DNA of 64,000 bases, from contig NZ_LANF01000011.1 in the NCBI RefSeq assembly GCF_000966265.1, positions 279,175 to 343,174 on the forward strand, in the 5' to 3' direction. The stretch is from Palaeococcus ferrophilus DSM 13482. Lineage in GTDB: Archaea; Methanobacteriota_B; Thermococci; Thermococcales; Thermococcaceae. Positions 1 through 7,225 of this stretch are shown one piece after another. Below the pieces are notes generated by a model, which did no database searches, had not been told where the DNA came from, and worked only from the letters and a program-made list of their open reading frames with translations. How positions within the stretch are numbered: position 1 is the stretch's first letter; each line of letters opens with the position of its first letter. Position numbers and translations under genes: made by a program.

Positions 1-56
1 ACCCGTCCGGGCATTCTAACTATTGGGGTGCATCATCGGCTTACGATTAACCCTAA

Positions 57-70
57 AACTTTTTAAAGAT
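57..70 (+). promoter_or_regulatory. TATA-box promoter for the orphan permease pair
   Basis: An AT-rich TTTTTAAAG element lies about 35 bases before the start codon at 100, the usual distance for an archaeal TATA box with a short leader. A GGTGGTGG ribosome site follows directly before the ATG. Confidence 0.5.
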
Positions 71-99
71 TTACTCCAATGTAAAAGTACGGTGGTGGG

Positions 100-1160
100 A
101 TGGCCAGAAGGTGGCATTTATACGCCAAGGTGCTCATCAAGAACATCCTCATTTTTGTAATAGCGGTTCTGATTTTTGGTGCGGTTGTAGTCAAGGGGTA
201 TGAAAAAACGACCTTTTACAACAACTCCGATGTTTTTGACAGGAACTACCGCATAGTTCTCAGCTCCCTCGACCATCTAAGGCAGGCCTCCGAGCTTAGG
301 ATGACTCCAGGGAATACGCCGAGTACCTCACCAAAAAGGAGCTGGGGATTGACGATTTCAGACAAAACATGAAGAGGCTTTTTGAAGAGGTGGGGGACAT
401 CGTCGAACATCTCGGGGACGAGTGGGGACATGCCCAGCCCGGCTACATGTTCATCGTTAAAAGTTTGATAATCCTGGCTCTAACGGAGCTCTTTATCCTC
501 ACCGCAGGCCTCTACCTGGGCCTCAGGGCAGGCTACAACGGAGGGCTTCTTGATAGGGCTGTCTCCGGCCTTGCTCCGATTTTTTCCGCCATACCCTCAT
601 GGTTCATAGCGATCCTTTTCCTGTTCTTTTTCGCATGGAAGTCCTCTTTTCTTCCCCTGGACTTTGAGAGGTACATAATGGACGTACGGCTCGAAGGAGG
701 TAGCGTACCCCGTGCATACCTCGTTGGTCTTCTGCTCCCCGTTTTAACCCTTGTAGTGGCCATGATATGGGAGTACGCTTTCAACGTCCGCAACCTCGTC
801 AGGTACGAGAGCCAGAGCGAGCACGTGCTCTACGACAGGGCAAGGGGCCTACCGGACAGGAGGATAATGAGGAAGCTCCTGAGGACGGCCCTTCCAAGCT
901 TTTTAACGTACACAACGTACAACTTCCTCGAGATACTCACAAGCGTCCTCGTCGTTGAGGTTATATTCGATGTGAACGGCATTGGCAAGCTTCTGTGGTG
1001 GTCCTTTAGGGTGCTCAAGGACGTAAGCGGTGTGAATTTCGTTTATTATGCGGGCGGAATATATTTCATCTCAATACTCATGATGCTCCTCTACTTTGTG
1101 AACGCGGTTATCATGGAGAGTCTTTACATAAGACTCGACCCCAGGGTCGGGAGGGAGTGA
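100..1160 (+). pseudogene. DppB/OppB-type ABC permease, frameshifted near base 300
   Basis: Inner-membrane subunit of a peptide/oligosaccharide-type ABC importer (BPD_transp_1 fold). The N-terminal part (one membrane segment plus soluble stretch) reads in one frame from ATG 100 to about 300. The rest continues in a second frame from about 303, where the codons read D-S-R-E-Y-A-E-Y-L-T-K-K before the M at 369, so coding clearly continues upstream of that methionine. A single missing base near 298-303 explains it; repaired length is about 354 aa, normal for DppB. The C-terminal half has several membrane segments, an EAA-like loop (around RARGLPDRR) and ends in LDPRVG, typical of the family. The next gene, a DppC-type permease, starts at the stop codon. 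There is no homopolymer at the break. It could be a true pseudogene or a sequence error. Confidence 0.75.
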
Positions 1161-1162
1161 GG

Positions 1163-2422
1163 ATGGTTAACCGACTCACCGTTGCGGGAGCGATAATCGC
1201 ACTGTACCTGATTGGGGCGCTGGTTACTCCCCATCTTGTTGATGAGAGGGACATAGAGAACTGGGATTCAAAGGAGTACTGGCTTGACAATCCGAAGCTG
1301 GCCCCTCCCGAATGGGTTTCATTCTTCAATAAGGGCCTTCCCAGGGGAGAGAAATTGAAGACCAAAGATGGCAGAACCTTTGAGTACGACTTCCACTACT
1401 CCCGGGCGCCAAAGGACATGGTTATCTTCATCAACAACTCAGACTCAAAAAGAGTCTCCATAACCATTGAAACGCCCTCAGGTAAGAGGTACACGCTCTA
1501 CAAAGGCTACCCAATGAAAAAGATTCTGATAAGCCGGCAGGTCGTAAGGCTGATGGAGATAGCCAAAGACAAGGGGCTTAACACCACCGAGACCGACATC
1601 CTCTTCGGAGACTCCCTCCTCCCCGTATTTTTTGTAAAAGAGGGCGATAAGGTTGCTCCCGAGAAAGGGAGGTATAGAATCACCGTAAACGCCTCCGGGG
1701 AGGTTGGGGTCAAGGTTCTGGGAAGGACCTATGGGCTCATGGGTACAGACGTGATGGGGAGGAACATATGGTCGGGCTTCCTTTGGGGACTCAGGGAGAC
1801 CGTTTGGATGGTCCTTTTGACCGGGACAATAGCGGTTTTCCTTGGTTCCCTCTTCGGGCTCGTTAGCTCAATGACCGGCAAGCTGGGATGGCTTGGTGAC
1901 AGCCTCGCAAAGTTCTCCGCCCTCCTCCCCGTGGTGCCCCTCATGATAGCCCTCGTACCGGTTATGGGCGAAGTTTCAGTTGGTGGGAGGCTCGAGATGT
2001 CCACATTCTGGTTCTCCACGGCCATAGCGCTGGCCCTCATGGGGAAGGTCTCCAGAAACGTCAAGGCCATAGTTGACGTTGAGCTTTCAAAGGACTACGT
2101 TAAGTCCGCCCGGGCCGTGGGGGGCAGCACGTGGTGGATTCTCAAGCACCACATCTCCCGTGTCGTTCTGCCCTACTCAATCTATCAGCTTTCCCTCCTA
2201 ATCCCGAAAATAGTTGCCCTTATATCGCTCCTCGGGTTCTTCTCGGCCGCACCGGGTTTTAACTGGGGCACGATGCTGGCCATGGTGATAAACGAGAACC
2301 AGCTCTACAGCGGGGCCTGGTGGCTCGTCCTCCCAATAGGGTTCGCCCTGGCATTTTTTGCCTTTGCCTTCGTGCTGATAAACAGAGAAATGGAAAAGAG
2401 GTTCATGGAGGTGTTCTATTAG
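1163..2422 (+). CDS. DppC/OppC-type ABC transporter permease with extracytoplasmic insert
   Basis: Second permease subunit of the orphan pair, translationally coupled to the frameshifted permease. ATG 1163 is preferred; an in-frame GTG lies at 1157. One membrane segment (residues about 5-25) is followed by about 170 residues of predicted soluble, strand-rich sequence. Then comes the family motif MGTDVMGRNIW and five further membrane segments, with an EAA loop around KSARAVGGSTWWILKHH. In ordinary OppC proteins the gap between segment 1 and the GTDxxGRD motif is only about 50 residues. The same insert is present in the permease at 10972. No ATPase or binding protein lies beside this pair inside the window, so the partners are either upstream of base 1 or supplied by transporter 1. 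Substrate unknown; peptides or oligosaccharides are typical for the family. Confidence 0.8.
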   Translation: MVNRLTVAGAIIALYLIGALVTPHLVDERDIENWDSKEYWLDNPKLAPPEWVSFFNKGLPRGEKLKTKDGRTFEYDFHYSRAPKDMVIFINNSDSKRVSITIETPSGKRYTLYKGYPMKKILISRQVVRLMEIAKDKGLNTTETDILFGDSLLPVFFVKEGDKVAPEKGRYRITVNASGEVGVKVLGRTYGLMGTDVMGRNIWSGFLWGLRETVWMVLLTGTIAVFLGSLFGLVSSMTGKLGWLGDSLAKFSALLPVVPLMIALVPVMGEVSVGGRLEMSTFWFSTAIALALMGKVSRNVKAIVDVELSKDYVKSARAVGGSTWWILKHHISRVVLPYSIYQLSLLIPKIVALISLLGFFSAAPGFNWGTMLAMVINENQLYSGAWWLVLPIGFALAFFAFAFVLINREMEKRFMEVFY

Positions 2423-2423
2423 T

Positions 2424-3254
2424 TCACCCATTCTCTTTCGGCCATATCCTGAGCCTTTTGAGGACGAGTTCCCGCTGCTCCTCGGGAACCCGGGGAGGGG
2501 AAGCTTCGCGCTCGGCCCTCTCCCTATCCATGAGCCCGTACCTCACGAGGGCGGCCAGCCTGCGGTGCTCAAAGCCGTAGCCCCTCTTCTTCCAGTAAAG
2601 CTCGAGAGCGGGCCCGAGGACGAGGCAGTTCGTGGTGTAGCCGGGCAGCTCGGGAAACTCGAAGGGAAGCTTCTTCAAAATCTCAAAGCGCTCCTCCTCG
2701 CTCATGAGGGTTAAAAGCCTTATCTGGACTATCCCTCCGCTCATGACCCTGTAAGCCCTGTGCCCGAAGGGGAGCTCATGGCCGGTTATGATGTAGCGGT
2801 AGCCCCTCCTTTTGGCGTGGGCCTTCAGGATGCCCATCGTCCTCCTCGAGCAGGCCCTGCACGGGGAATCGCCCTTGGAGAGGGCCTCCCTGAAGATATC
2901 CGAATAGTCGTGGCGGAGAACGGTGAAGGGAACCCCGAGGGAAGAGGCTATCCTCTCGGCGTTCGCTATGGCCTCCTCCGCCATGAAGCCGTGGTCAACC
3001 ATCACCGCCTCAAGCTCCGGCACCCTGTAAACTTCTTTGGCCAGGTAGAGGGCAACGACGCTGTCCTTCCCGCCGGAGAATGCGAGAATAGCTTTATCAA
3101 CGTCCTTCATAAGCTCATCAAGTTCTCTCCTAATCCTCTCCCTGTCGGGCGGATGGGCTAGGAAGTCCCTGCACTCCCTGCATAGGGGCTTCCCATCAAC
3201 GATGTCTATCTTCGCCGTCCTCTCGTCGTGGATGCAGAGTGAACACTTAAGCAT
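2424..3254 (-). CDS. PP-loop ATPase, TtcA/TtuA-like adenylating enzyme
   Basis: Member of the N-type ATP pyrophosphatase superfamily, probably acting in tRNA thiolation or a related sulfur-transfer reaction. Visible are an N-terminal zinc-knuckle type CxxC pair (CSLC and CREC), the PP-loop SGGKDS at about residues 60-65, a central CRAC motif and a second Cys in TTNCLVLG. These are the hallmarks of archaeal TtcA/TtuA relatives. ATG 3254 is chosen because GGAGGG sits six bases upstream; a TTG two codons earlier is also open. The stop abuts the convergent permease stop at 2422. The first 49 bases overlap the end of the upstream membrane-protein gene. The exact modified nucleoside cannot be told from sequence alone. 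Confidence 0.75.
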   Translation of the reverse strand: MLKCSLCIHDERTAKIDIVDGKPLCRECRDFLAHPPDRERIRRELDELMKDVDKAILAFSGGKDSVVALYLAKEVYRVPELEAVMVDHGFMAEEAIANAERIASSLGVPFTVLRHDYSDIFREALSKGDSPCRACSRRTMGILKAHAKRRGYRYIITGHELPFGHRAYRVMSGGIVQIRLLTLMSEEERFEILKKLPFEFPELPGYTTNCLVLGPALELYWKKRGYGFEHRRLAALVRYGLMDRERAEREASPPRVPEEQRELVLKRLRIWPKENG

Positions 3255-3904
3255 GACCAACCCTCCGGGGAGTGGTTTAAAAAGGTGTCCCTCAATCCTC
3301 GCGGGGTTGAGGCGTCCCTCACCGTGAAGAAGGCGAGGGTGAGCACGTTGTCCCTAAGGAGAACGCCACGGTTGTTCCTTGAGATAAGCACGCCGAAGAT
3401 GAGGCCGAAGATAAACCCTCCAACCCAGAGCGCGAGGAGGAATCCCCCAACGGTCCCGCCGCCCCTGAGAGGCACGGAAAGGACCTTGTACGATAGGGCG
3501 AAGGCCGCCAGGAAACTTCCCTCTAGGAGGAGAAGAAGCTTCACAACCTTCGAGAGCATTCCGAGCAATCGGCCGCCTCCAGTCCTCTCAATGAGCCTGG
3601 CATCGTGGTGGTGATAGACCATCAACCTTCCAACGTTCGCCCCGCTCCTGAAGGCAAGAAAGCTAAACATCACTCCCAGGAGGGTTTGCCCCCTCAGTTC
3701 CCAGAGGGCCCAGAGACCAACGGTGAGCCATGCAAGGGTGTAAAGCTTTTCCCATTCTTTCTTCTCGTTTTCAGGGACCTTCATACCACCGATGTTTCTC
3801 AGAAATGCAGATGTTCCTTTCCTAAAGAAGCCGAGGAACAGCATCGCAACGTTGATGGAAACAAACGCGAGGAGGAGACAAAGGGATAAGATAGCCCCTA
3901 TCAT
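3206..3904 (-). CDS. Membrane protein of unknown function
   Basis: About 232 residues with an N-terminal hydrophobic segment (residues 3-25), two further hydrophobic stretches near 55-85 and a pair near 115-185. There is no recognisable catalytic motif. The start ATG is preceded by GGTGGGGG. The C-terminal 16 or so residues overlap the following PP-loop gene and cover what looks like that gene's TATA box (about 3276-3288), so the true end could be slightly earlier if a small frame error exists. I do not recognise the family; it is probably a Thermococcales-specific membrane protein. Confidence 0.6.
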   Translation of the reverse strand: MIGAILSLCLLLAFVSINVAMLFLGFFRKGTSAFLRNIGGMKVPENEKKEWEKLYTLAWLTVGLWALWELRGQTLLGVMFSFLAFRSGANVGRLMVYHHHDARLIERTGGGRLLGMLSKVVKLLLLLEGSFLAAFALSYKVLSVPLRGGGTVGGFLLALWVGGFIFGLIFGVLISRNNRGVLLRDNVLTLAFFTVRDASTPRGLRDTFLNHSPEGWSCLSVHSASTTRGRRR

Positions 3905-3932
3905 GCCCCCACCGCGGTATGTATGGGAGGGA

Positions 3933-3950
3933 ACACAATAAAACTTTTCC
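3933..3950 (-). promoter_or_regulatory. Candidate TATA region for the minus-strand membrane protein gene
   Basis: On the minus strand the region reads AAAAGTTTTATTG, about 30-45 bases before the ATG at 3904. It lies inside a short GC-flanked inverted arrangement (GGGAGGG and CCCCTCC). Confidence 0.35.
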
Positions 3951-4005
3951 CCTCCGTACCGTGGAATAGTTTAGTGCCAACGACGCCGAGAGGGAAAGGA
4001 GCGGC

Positions 4006-4914
4006 TCACAGGCCCTCCCGCTCCCTCTTCACTATGGGCACCACATCGCGCGCAACCCTCCTCGCGCCGAAGAGGGTTATGGCATCCATAGTCCTGTAGA
4101 TGGCGAGCTGGCAGCCGCTTATGCGCACATCAATGAATTTTTTGGCCTCCATGGCCGCCTTGAGGAACTCCGCGACACTTTCGGCCCTCTCAAAGTCAAG
4201 GCCCGCTTTCTTCAACCGCTCAACGTTCAGTTCGTGGATGGTGAGAGGTTGAAGCATCATCTCATCAACACCGAGGGAAGCGGCAAGCTCCGCTATCCTC
4301 GGTATGTCCTCATCGTTTATGCCGGGCATGAAGATCGTCCTCACGACAGAGCGGACTGACTTGTCTTCCCCAACGATTTTGAGGGCGTTCACAACGTTTT
4401 CAAAGGTGTTGGCGTTGGTGATCTTTAGGTGCCTTTCCCTGCTCGCCGCGTCGAGGCTTATCATGACGAGGTCGAAGTCGAGCTTCGCCCAAAGCTCCTC
4501 CGTCAGGAGGGAGCCGTTGGTCTGGAGGTCGAGCCTCGCATCCGGGAAGCGCTCGCGGAGCATCCTGTTGACCTCAACTATCCTCCTGCTCATGAGGGGC
4601 TCCCCGTACTGGGAGACGGTTATGGCATAGGGCCTTTCCCAGCCGTAATAGCCCGGTTTCGGCGCCTTTCCGAGTTTCACCGCTACGTTCGAGTAGCAGA
4701 ATATGCAGTCGTGGTTGCACGCAGGTGTGAGCTCGTAGCTCGGGTGGTGGACGGGGTTGGGATTGCTCAAATCAAGGCCCTGACAGCCCTGACAGTGGGT
4801 GGGGAACTTCAAATCCATCACGAACTCCTTTAAAAGTCTCGCCTCTTTGTTCTCAAGGATACGGGGCTCGACCCCCATACTCCTCGCGAACTCCTCCCAG
4901 CTCATTTTCTTCAC
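4006..4914 (-). CDS. Radical SAM protein
   Basis: Radical S-adenosylmethionine enzyme of about 302 aa. The [4Fe-4S]-binding CxxxCxxC motif is visible as CNHDCIFC at about residues 66-73. An upstream CQGC pair (about 41-44) may bind metal. The motif YGEPLM and the strand DLQTNGSLL fit the SAM-binding barrel, and SGCQLAIYRT lies near the C-terminus. Start: GTG at 4914, placed by a GGTGAG site six bases upstream; ATG 4905 is an alternative. A TATA-like TTTTTAAACCC lies upstream at about 4945-4955. It stands alone between pyrK and the membrane gene; the substrate is unknown. Confidence 0.75.
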   Translation of the reverse strand: MKKMSWEEFARSMGVEPRILENKEARLLKEFVMDLKFPTHCQGCQGLDLSNPNPVHHPSYELTPACNHDCIFCYSNVAVKLGKAPKPGYYGWERPYAITVSQYGEPLMSRRIVEVNRMLRERFPDARLDLQTNGSLLTEELWAKLDFDLVMISLDAASRERHLKITNANTFENVVNALKIVGEDKSVRSVVRTIFMPGINDEDIPRIAELAASLGVDEMMLQPLTIHELNVERLKKAGLDFERAESVAEFLKAAMEAKKFIDVRISGCQLAIYRTMDAITLFGARRVARDVVPIVKREREGL

Positions 4915-4963
4915 GGGCTCTCACCTAAAGATGGCTGAGAAAAAGGGTTTAAAAAGGGGTCGG

Positions 4964-5665
4964 TCAGAGGGTTCCCCTCAAGAGTTCCCCATCAAAGACA
5001 GGCCCGTCCCTACACACGAGGTACTTTCCAAGGTTGCAGGAGCCGCAGACGCCTATACCACACTTCATGTACCTCTCAGCCGAGATTTGGACGTTTTTGT
5101 AGTCCATAACCTTCAGCACGGCCTTGAGCATTGCCTCCGGCCCGCAGGCGTAGACCTGGTCGAACTTCCCCTTTTCCTCGGCGAGTACTTCCGTTGGAAA
5201 GCCCTCCCTCCCCGCAGAGCCGTCGTCCGTGGTTATTACAACCTCGTCCACGTAGTTCTCAACGTCCATCAGCGCGAGCTCCTCCCTCGAACGGGCGCCG
5301 TAGATAAGCGTGAGATGCTCAAACTTTCCTTTATTCTGCCTCGCGAACGCATATAGCGGAGGAATCCCTATGCCGCCGCCAACGAGGGCCAGCCTTTCTC
5401 CCCTCGGGTCAAAGCCCCTCCCGTAGGGCCCCCTAATCCAGAGGTAATCACCCTCCCCGAGCTCGAACAGCTTTGTGGTGAATGACCCGACGCGCTTGAC
5501 GACTATGAAGTCTTCCCACGCGAGGCTGAACGGCTTTTCACCCACACCGGGAAGCCACGCCATTATGAACTGCCCCGCCCTGAACTCTAACTTTTCATCG
5601 AACCTGAAGGCTTTAACGTCCTTCGCCACTTCCCACGTTTCCAAAAGTTCAACCCTTCGCAGCAA
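4964..5665 (-). CDS. pyrK: Dihydroorotate dehydrogenase electron-transfer subunit PyrK
   Basis: FAD- and [2Fe-2S]-containing subunit that passes electrons from dihydroorotate dehydrogenase PyrD to NAD(P) in pyrimidine biosynthesis. The protein shows an N-terminal flavin-binding barrel with RAGQFIMAW and KPFSLA, a nucleotide-binding GGGIGIPPLYA motif, YACGPEAML, and a C-terminal ferredoxin-like cluster motif CGIGVCGSCNLG...VC. The start chosen is TTG 5665, because GGAGGGTG is correctly spaced and the protein then begins LLRRVELLETWEV at the family's usual length of about 233 aa. An ATG at 5704 is also in frame. The gene overlaps the end of pyrC by about 17 bases, so the two are co-translated. 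Confidence 0.88.
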   Translation of the reverse strand: MLRRVELLETWEVAKDVKAFRFDEKLEFRAGQFIMAWLPGVGEKPFSLAWEDFIVVKRVGSFTTKLFELGEGDYLWIRGPYGRGFDPRGERLALVGGGIGIPPLYAFARQNKGKFEHLTLIYGARSREELALMDVENYVDEVVITTDDGSAGREGFPTEVLAEEKGKFDQVYACGPEAMLKAVLKVMDYKNVQISAERYMKCGIGVCGSCNLGKYLVCRDGPVFDGELLRGTL

Positions 5666-6869
5666 CTTCCACCCTCCTTCCAGCGGGTTTTCCAAAGATA
5701 TCATCCTCCTCCATAAGGAGCTCCCCACGGATGAACGTCTTAACGACCTTCCCTCTCAGCTTCCGTCCCTCCCAGGGACTCCATTTGGCCTTGGTGTAGA
5801 ACTCCTCAGGTTTCACCACCCACTCCCTCCTTAGGTCAACGACCGTGAAATCCGCGTCCCTCCCGACGTCAAACCCCTTATTCATTATATTGAATATCCG
5901 AATCGGGTTCGAGTGCATCTTCTCGACTATGTCGTGGAGGCTCATGAGCCCCCTGTTTACGGCATCCAAAAGAAGGGCAACCTCCGTCTCCAGCCCCGGA
6001 ATTCCAGCGGCTCCCGCTCCCTTGTCCTCGAGCGTGTGGGGCGCGTGGTCGCTCGCTATTATTGGAATTCGGGAGAGGTTTTCCCAGAGGGCCCTTCTAT
6101 CTCTTTCCCCCCTCAAGGGCGGATAGACCTTGAGCAGCGGGTTCTTCTCGAAGTCTTCCTTGGTCAGGAAGAGGTGGTGAGGGGTAACCTCGAAGCTCAC
6201 CCACGGGAGAGCTTTCTCAAGTACTGCCCTTATCCCACCGGCGGTTGATACGTGGCATATGTTGAGGGGCTTCCTCAGTTTTTCTGCCGCGTTTAATGCC
6301 TTTTCTATAGCCCTGATTTCGGCCTCAGGCGGCCGCTGGGGATTTTTGCCGATGATCTCCGCGTCCTCAGCGTGAACGCTAACAACGCCCGGGGCGCAGG
6401 AGTAATCACCCTCGAAGTCCTCCGAAAATATGCCCCCCGTTGAGGCCCCCATGAAAACTTTGTAGAAGTCGGCGTTAACGCTCTTCGCCTCCCCGCAGTT
6501 CCTGCTCACGAGAAAGCCAATGGCGTAGTCCGCGTACGATTTCCCTCTGAAGAGCAGTTCCCTCATCCGGAAAGTCCGCGCGTCCATTACGGGCGGCTTC
6601 GTGTTGGGCATGTCAAAAACTACCGTTATTCCTCCGTGAAGGGCCGCCTTCGTGCCGCTTTCGATGGTTTCCTTGTTCGCCTGCTCGAAGTCCCTGAGGT
6701 GGACGTGAACGTCCACGAGACCCGGTAGAAGAACCTGCCCGCGGGGCAACCTCAGCGTCTCCTCCCCCTTCAGTTCCCCGAGGGCGATTCTGGCTATCCT
6801 CCCCTTCTCAACCCCGATGCTTCCAGTGAGTATTCTTCCCCTAAAGGCGACCTTACCGTAGAGTACCAT
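5649..6869 (-). CDS. pyrC: Dihydroorotase
   Basis: Amidohydrolase catalysing the reversible cyclisation of N-carbamoyl-aspartate to dihydroorotate, the third step of pyrimidine synthesis. Metal ligands of the family are visible: DVHVHLRD (about residues 53-60), NICHVST, and the late ASDHAPH motif. The substrate-binding FDMPNT segment is also present. About 406 aa, normal for class I dihydroorotase. ATG 6869 is used; GTG codons at 6890 and 6878 are open alternatives. A TATA-like CTTAAAAAC at about 6909-6920 would give a short leader. pyrK follows with overlap; the remaining pyr genes are not in the window. Confidence 0.9.
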   Translation of the reverse strand: MVLYGKVAFRGRILTGSIGVEKGRIARIALGELKGEETLRLPRGQVLLPGLVDVHVHLRDFEQANKETIESGTKAALHGGITVVFDMPNTKPPVMDARTFRMRELLFRGKSYADYAIGFLVSRNCGEAKSVNADFYKVFMGASTGGIFSEDFEGDYSCAPGVVSVHAEDAEIIGKNPQRPPEAEIRAIEKALNAAEKLRKPLNICHVSTAGGIRAVLEKALPWVSFEVTPHHLFLTKEDFEKNPLLKVYPPLRGERDRRALWENLSRIPIIASDHAPHTLEDKGAGAAGIPGLETEVALLLDAVNRGLMSLHDIVEKMHSNPIRIFNIMNKGFDVGRDADFTVVDLRREWVVKPEEFYTKAKWSPWEGRKLRGKVVKTFIRGELLMEEDDIFGKPAGRRVEVAAKG

Positions 6870-7134
6870 TTCAAACACGAGCGCCCACACCGAGTTGGGA
6901 GGGTCTGTTTTTAAGCTTTATTTTGAAGTCCAAACAGGTCCCACAAGGTTTTAAGAGGTTTCTACGGAGTTTTACATGCCAATATTTTATTATGGGGAAC
7001 ACTCCACCTTCCTACTACCCCACCAAGCCAATAACTTATAGCAAAAACGGGAAAATTCCGTTAAGAGGTTCCATTTCGCCAGAGGGGCGGCGAATGGTGG
7101 CACAACTTTTACAGACATGAAAAAGAACGTAAGT

Positions 7135-7143
7135 CTTAAATAG
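7135..7143 (+). promoter_or_regulatory. TATA box of ABC transporter 1 binding-protein gene
   Basis: CTTAAATAG, centred at about 7139, predicts transcription starting near 7164, inside the inverted repeat at 7154-7175. The leader to ATG 7226 would be about 60 bases. Confidence 0.5.
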
Positions 7144-7153
7144 GGCATTCAGT

Positions 7154-7175
7154 GTATAATGATATGCCATTATAC
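7154..7175. promoter_or_regulatory. Perfect inverted repeat, candidate operator of transporter 1
   Basis: Arms GTATAATG (7154-7161) and CATTATAC (7168-7175) are exact reverse complements separated by six bases. The element overlaps the predicted transcription start. That position suits a dimeric repressor that blocks polymerase. Which regulator binds is unknown. Confidence 0.55.
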
Positions 7176-7225
7176 CCTAAACACGGCATTGTTGATAAAA
7201 AATAGCAAAACGGGGGATACGGAAA

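Larger units (their letters stand above)
6870..7225. other. Divergent intergenic region between pyrC and ABC transporter 1
   Basis: About 350 bases. It contains the pyrC promoter at its left edge and, at its right edge, the TATA box and a perfect inverted repeat for the binding-protein gene. The middle has no convincing coding sequence or RNA gene. Confidence 0.6.

Noticed and set aside
6923..7120. Open reading frame of 65 codons in the pyrC-transporter gap
   Set aside because: No ribosome site, atypical composition and no protein-like features.
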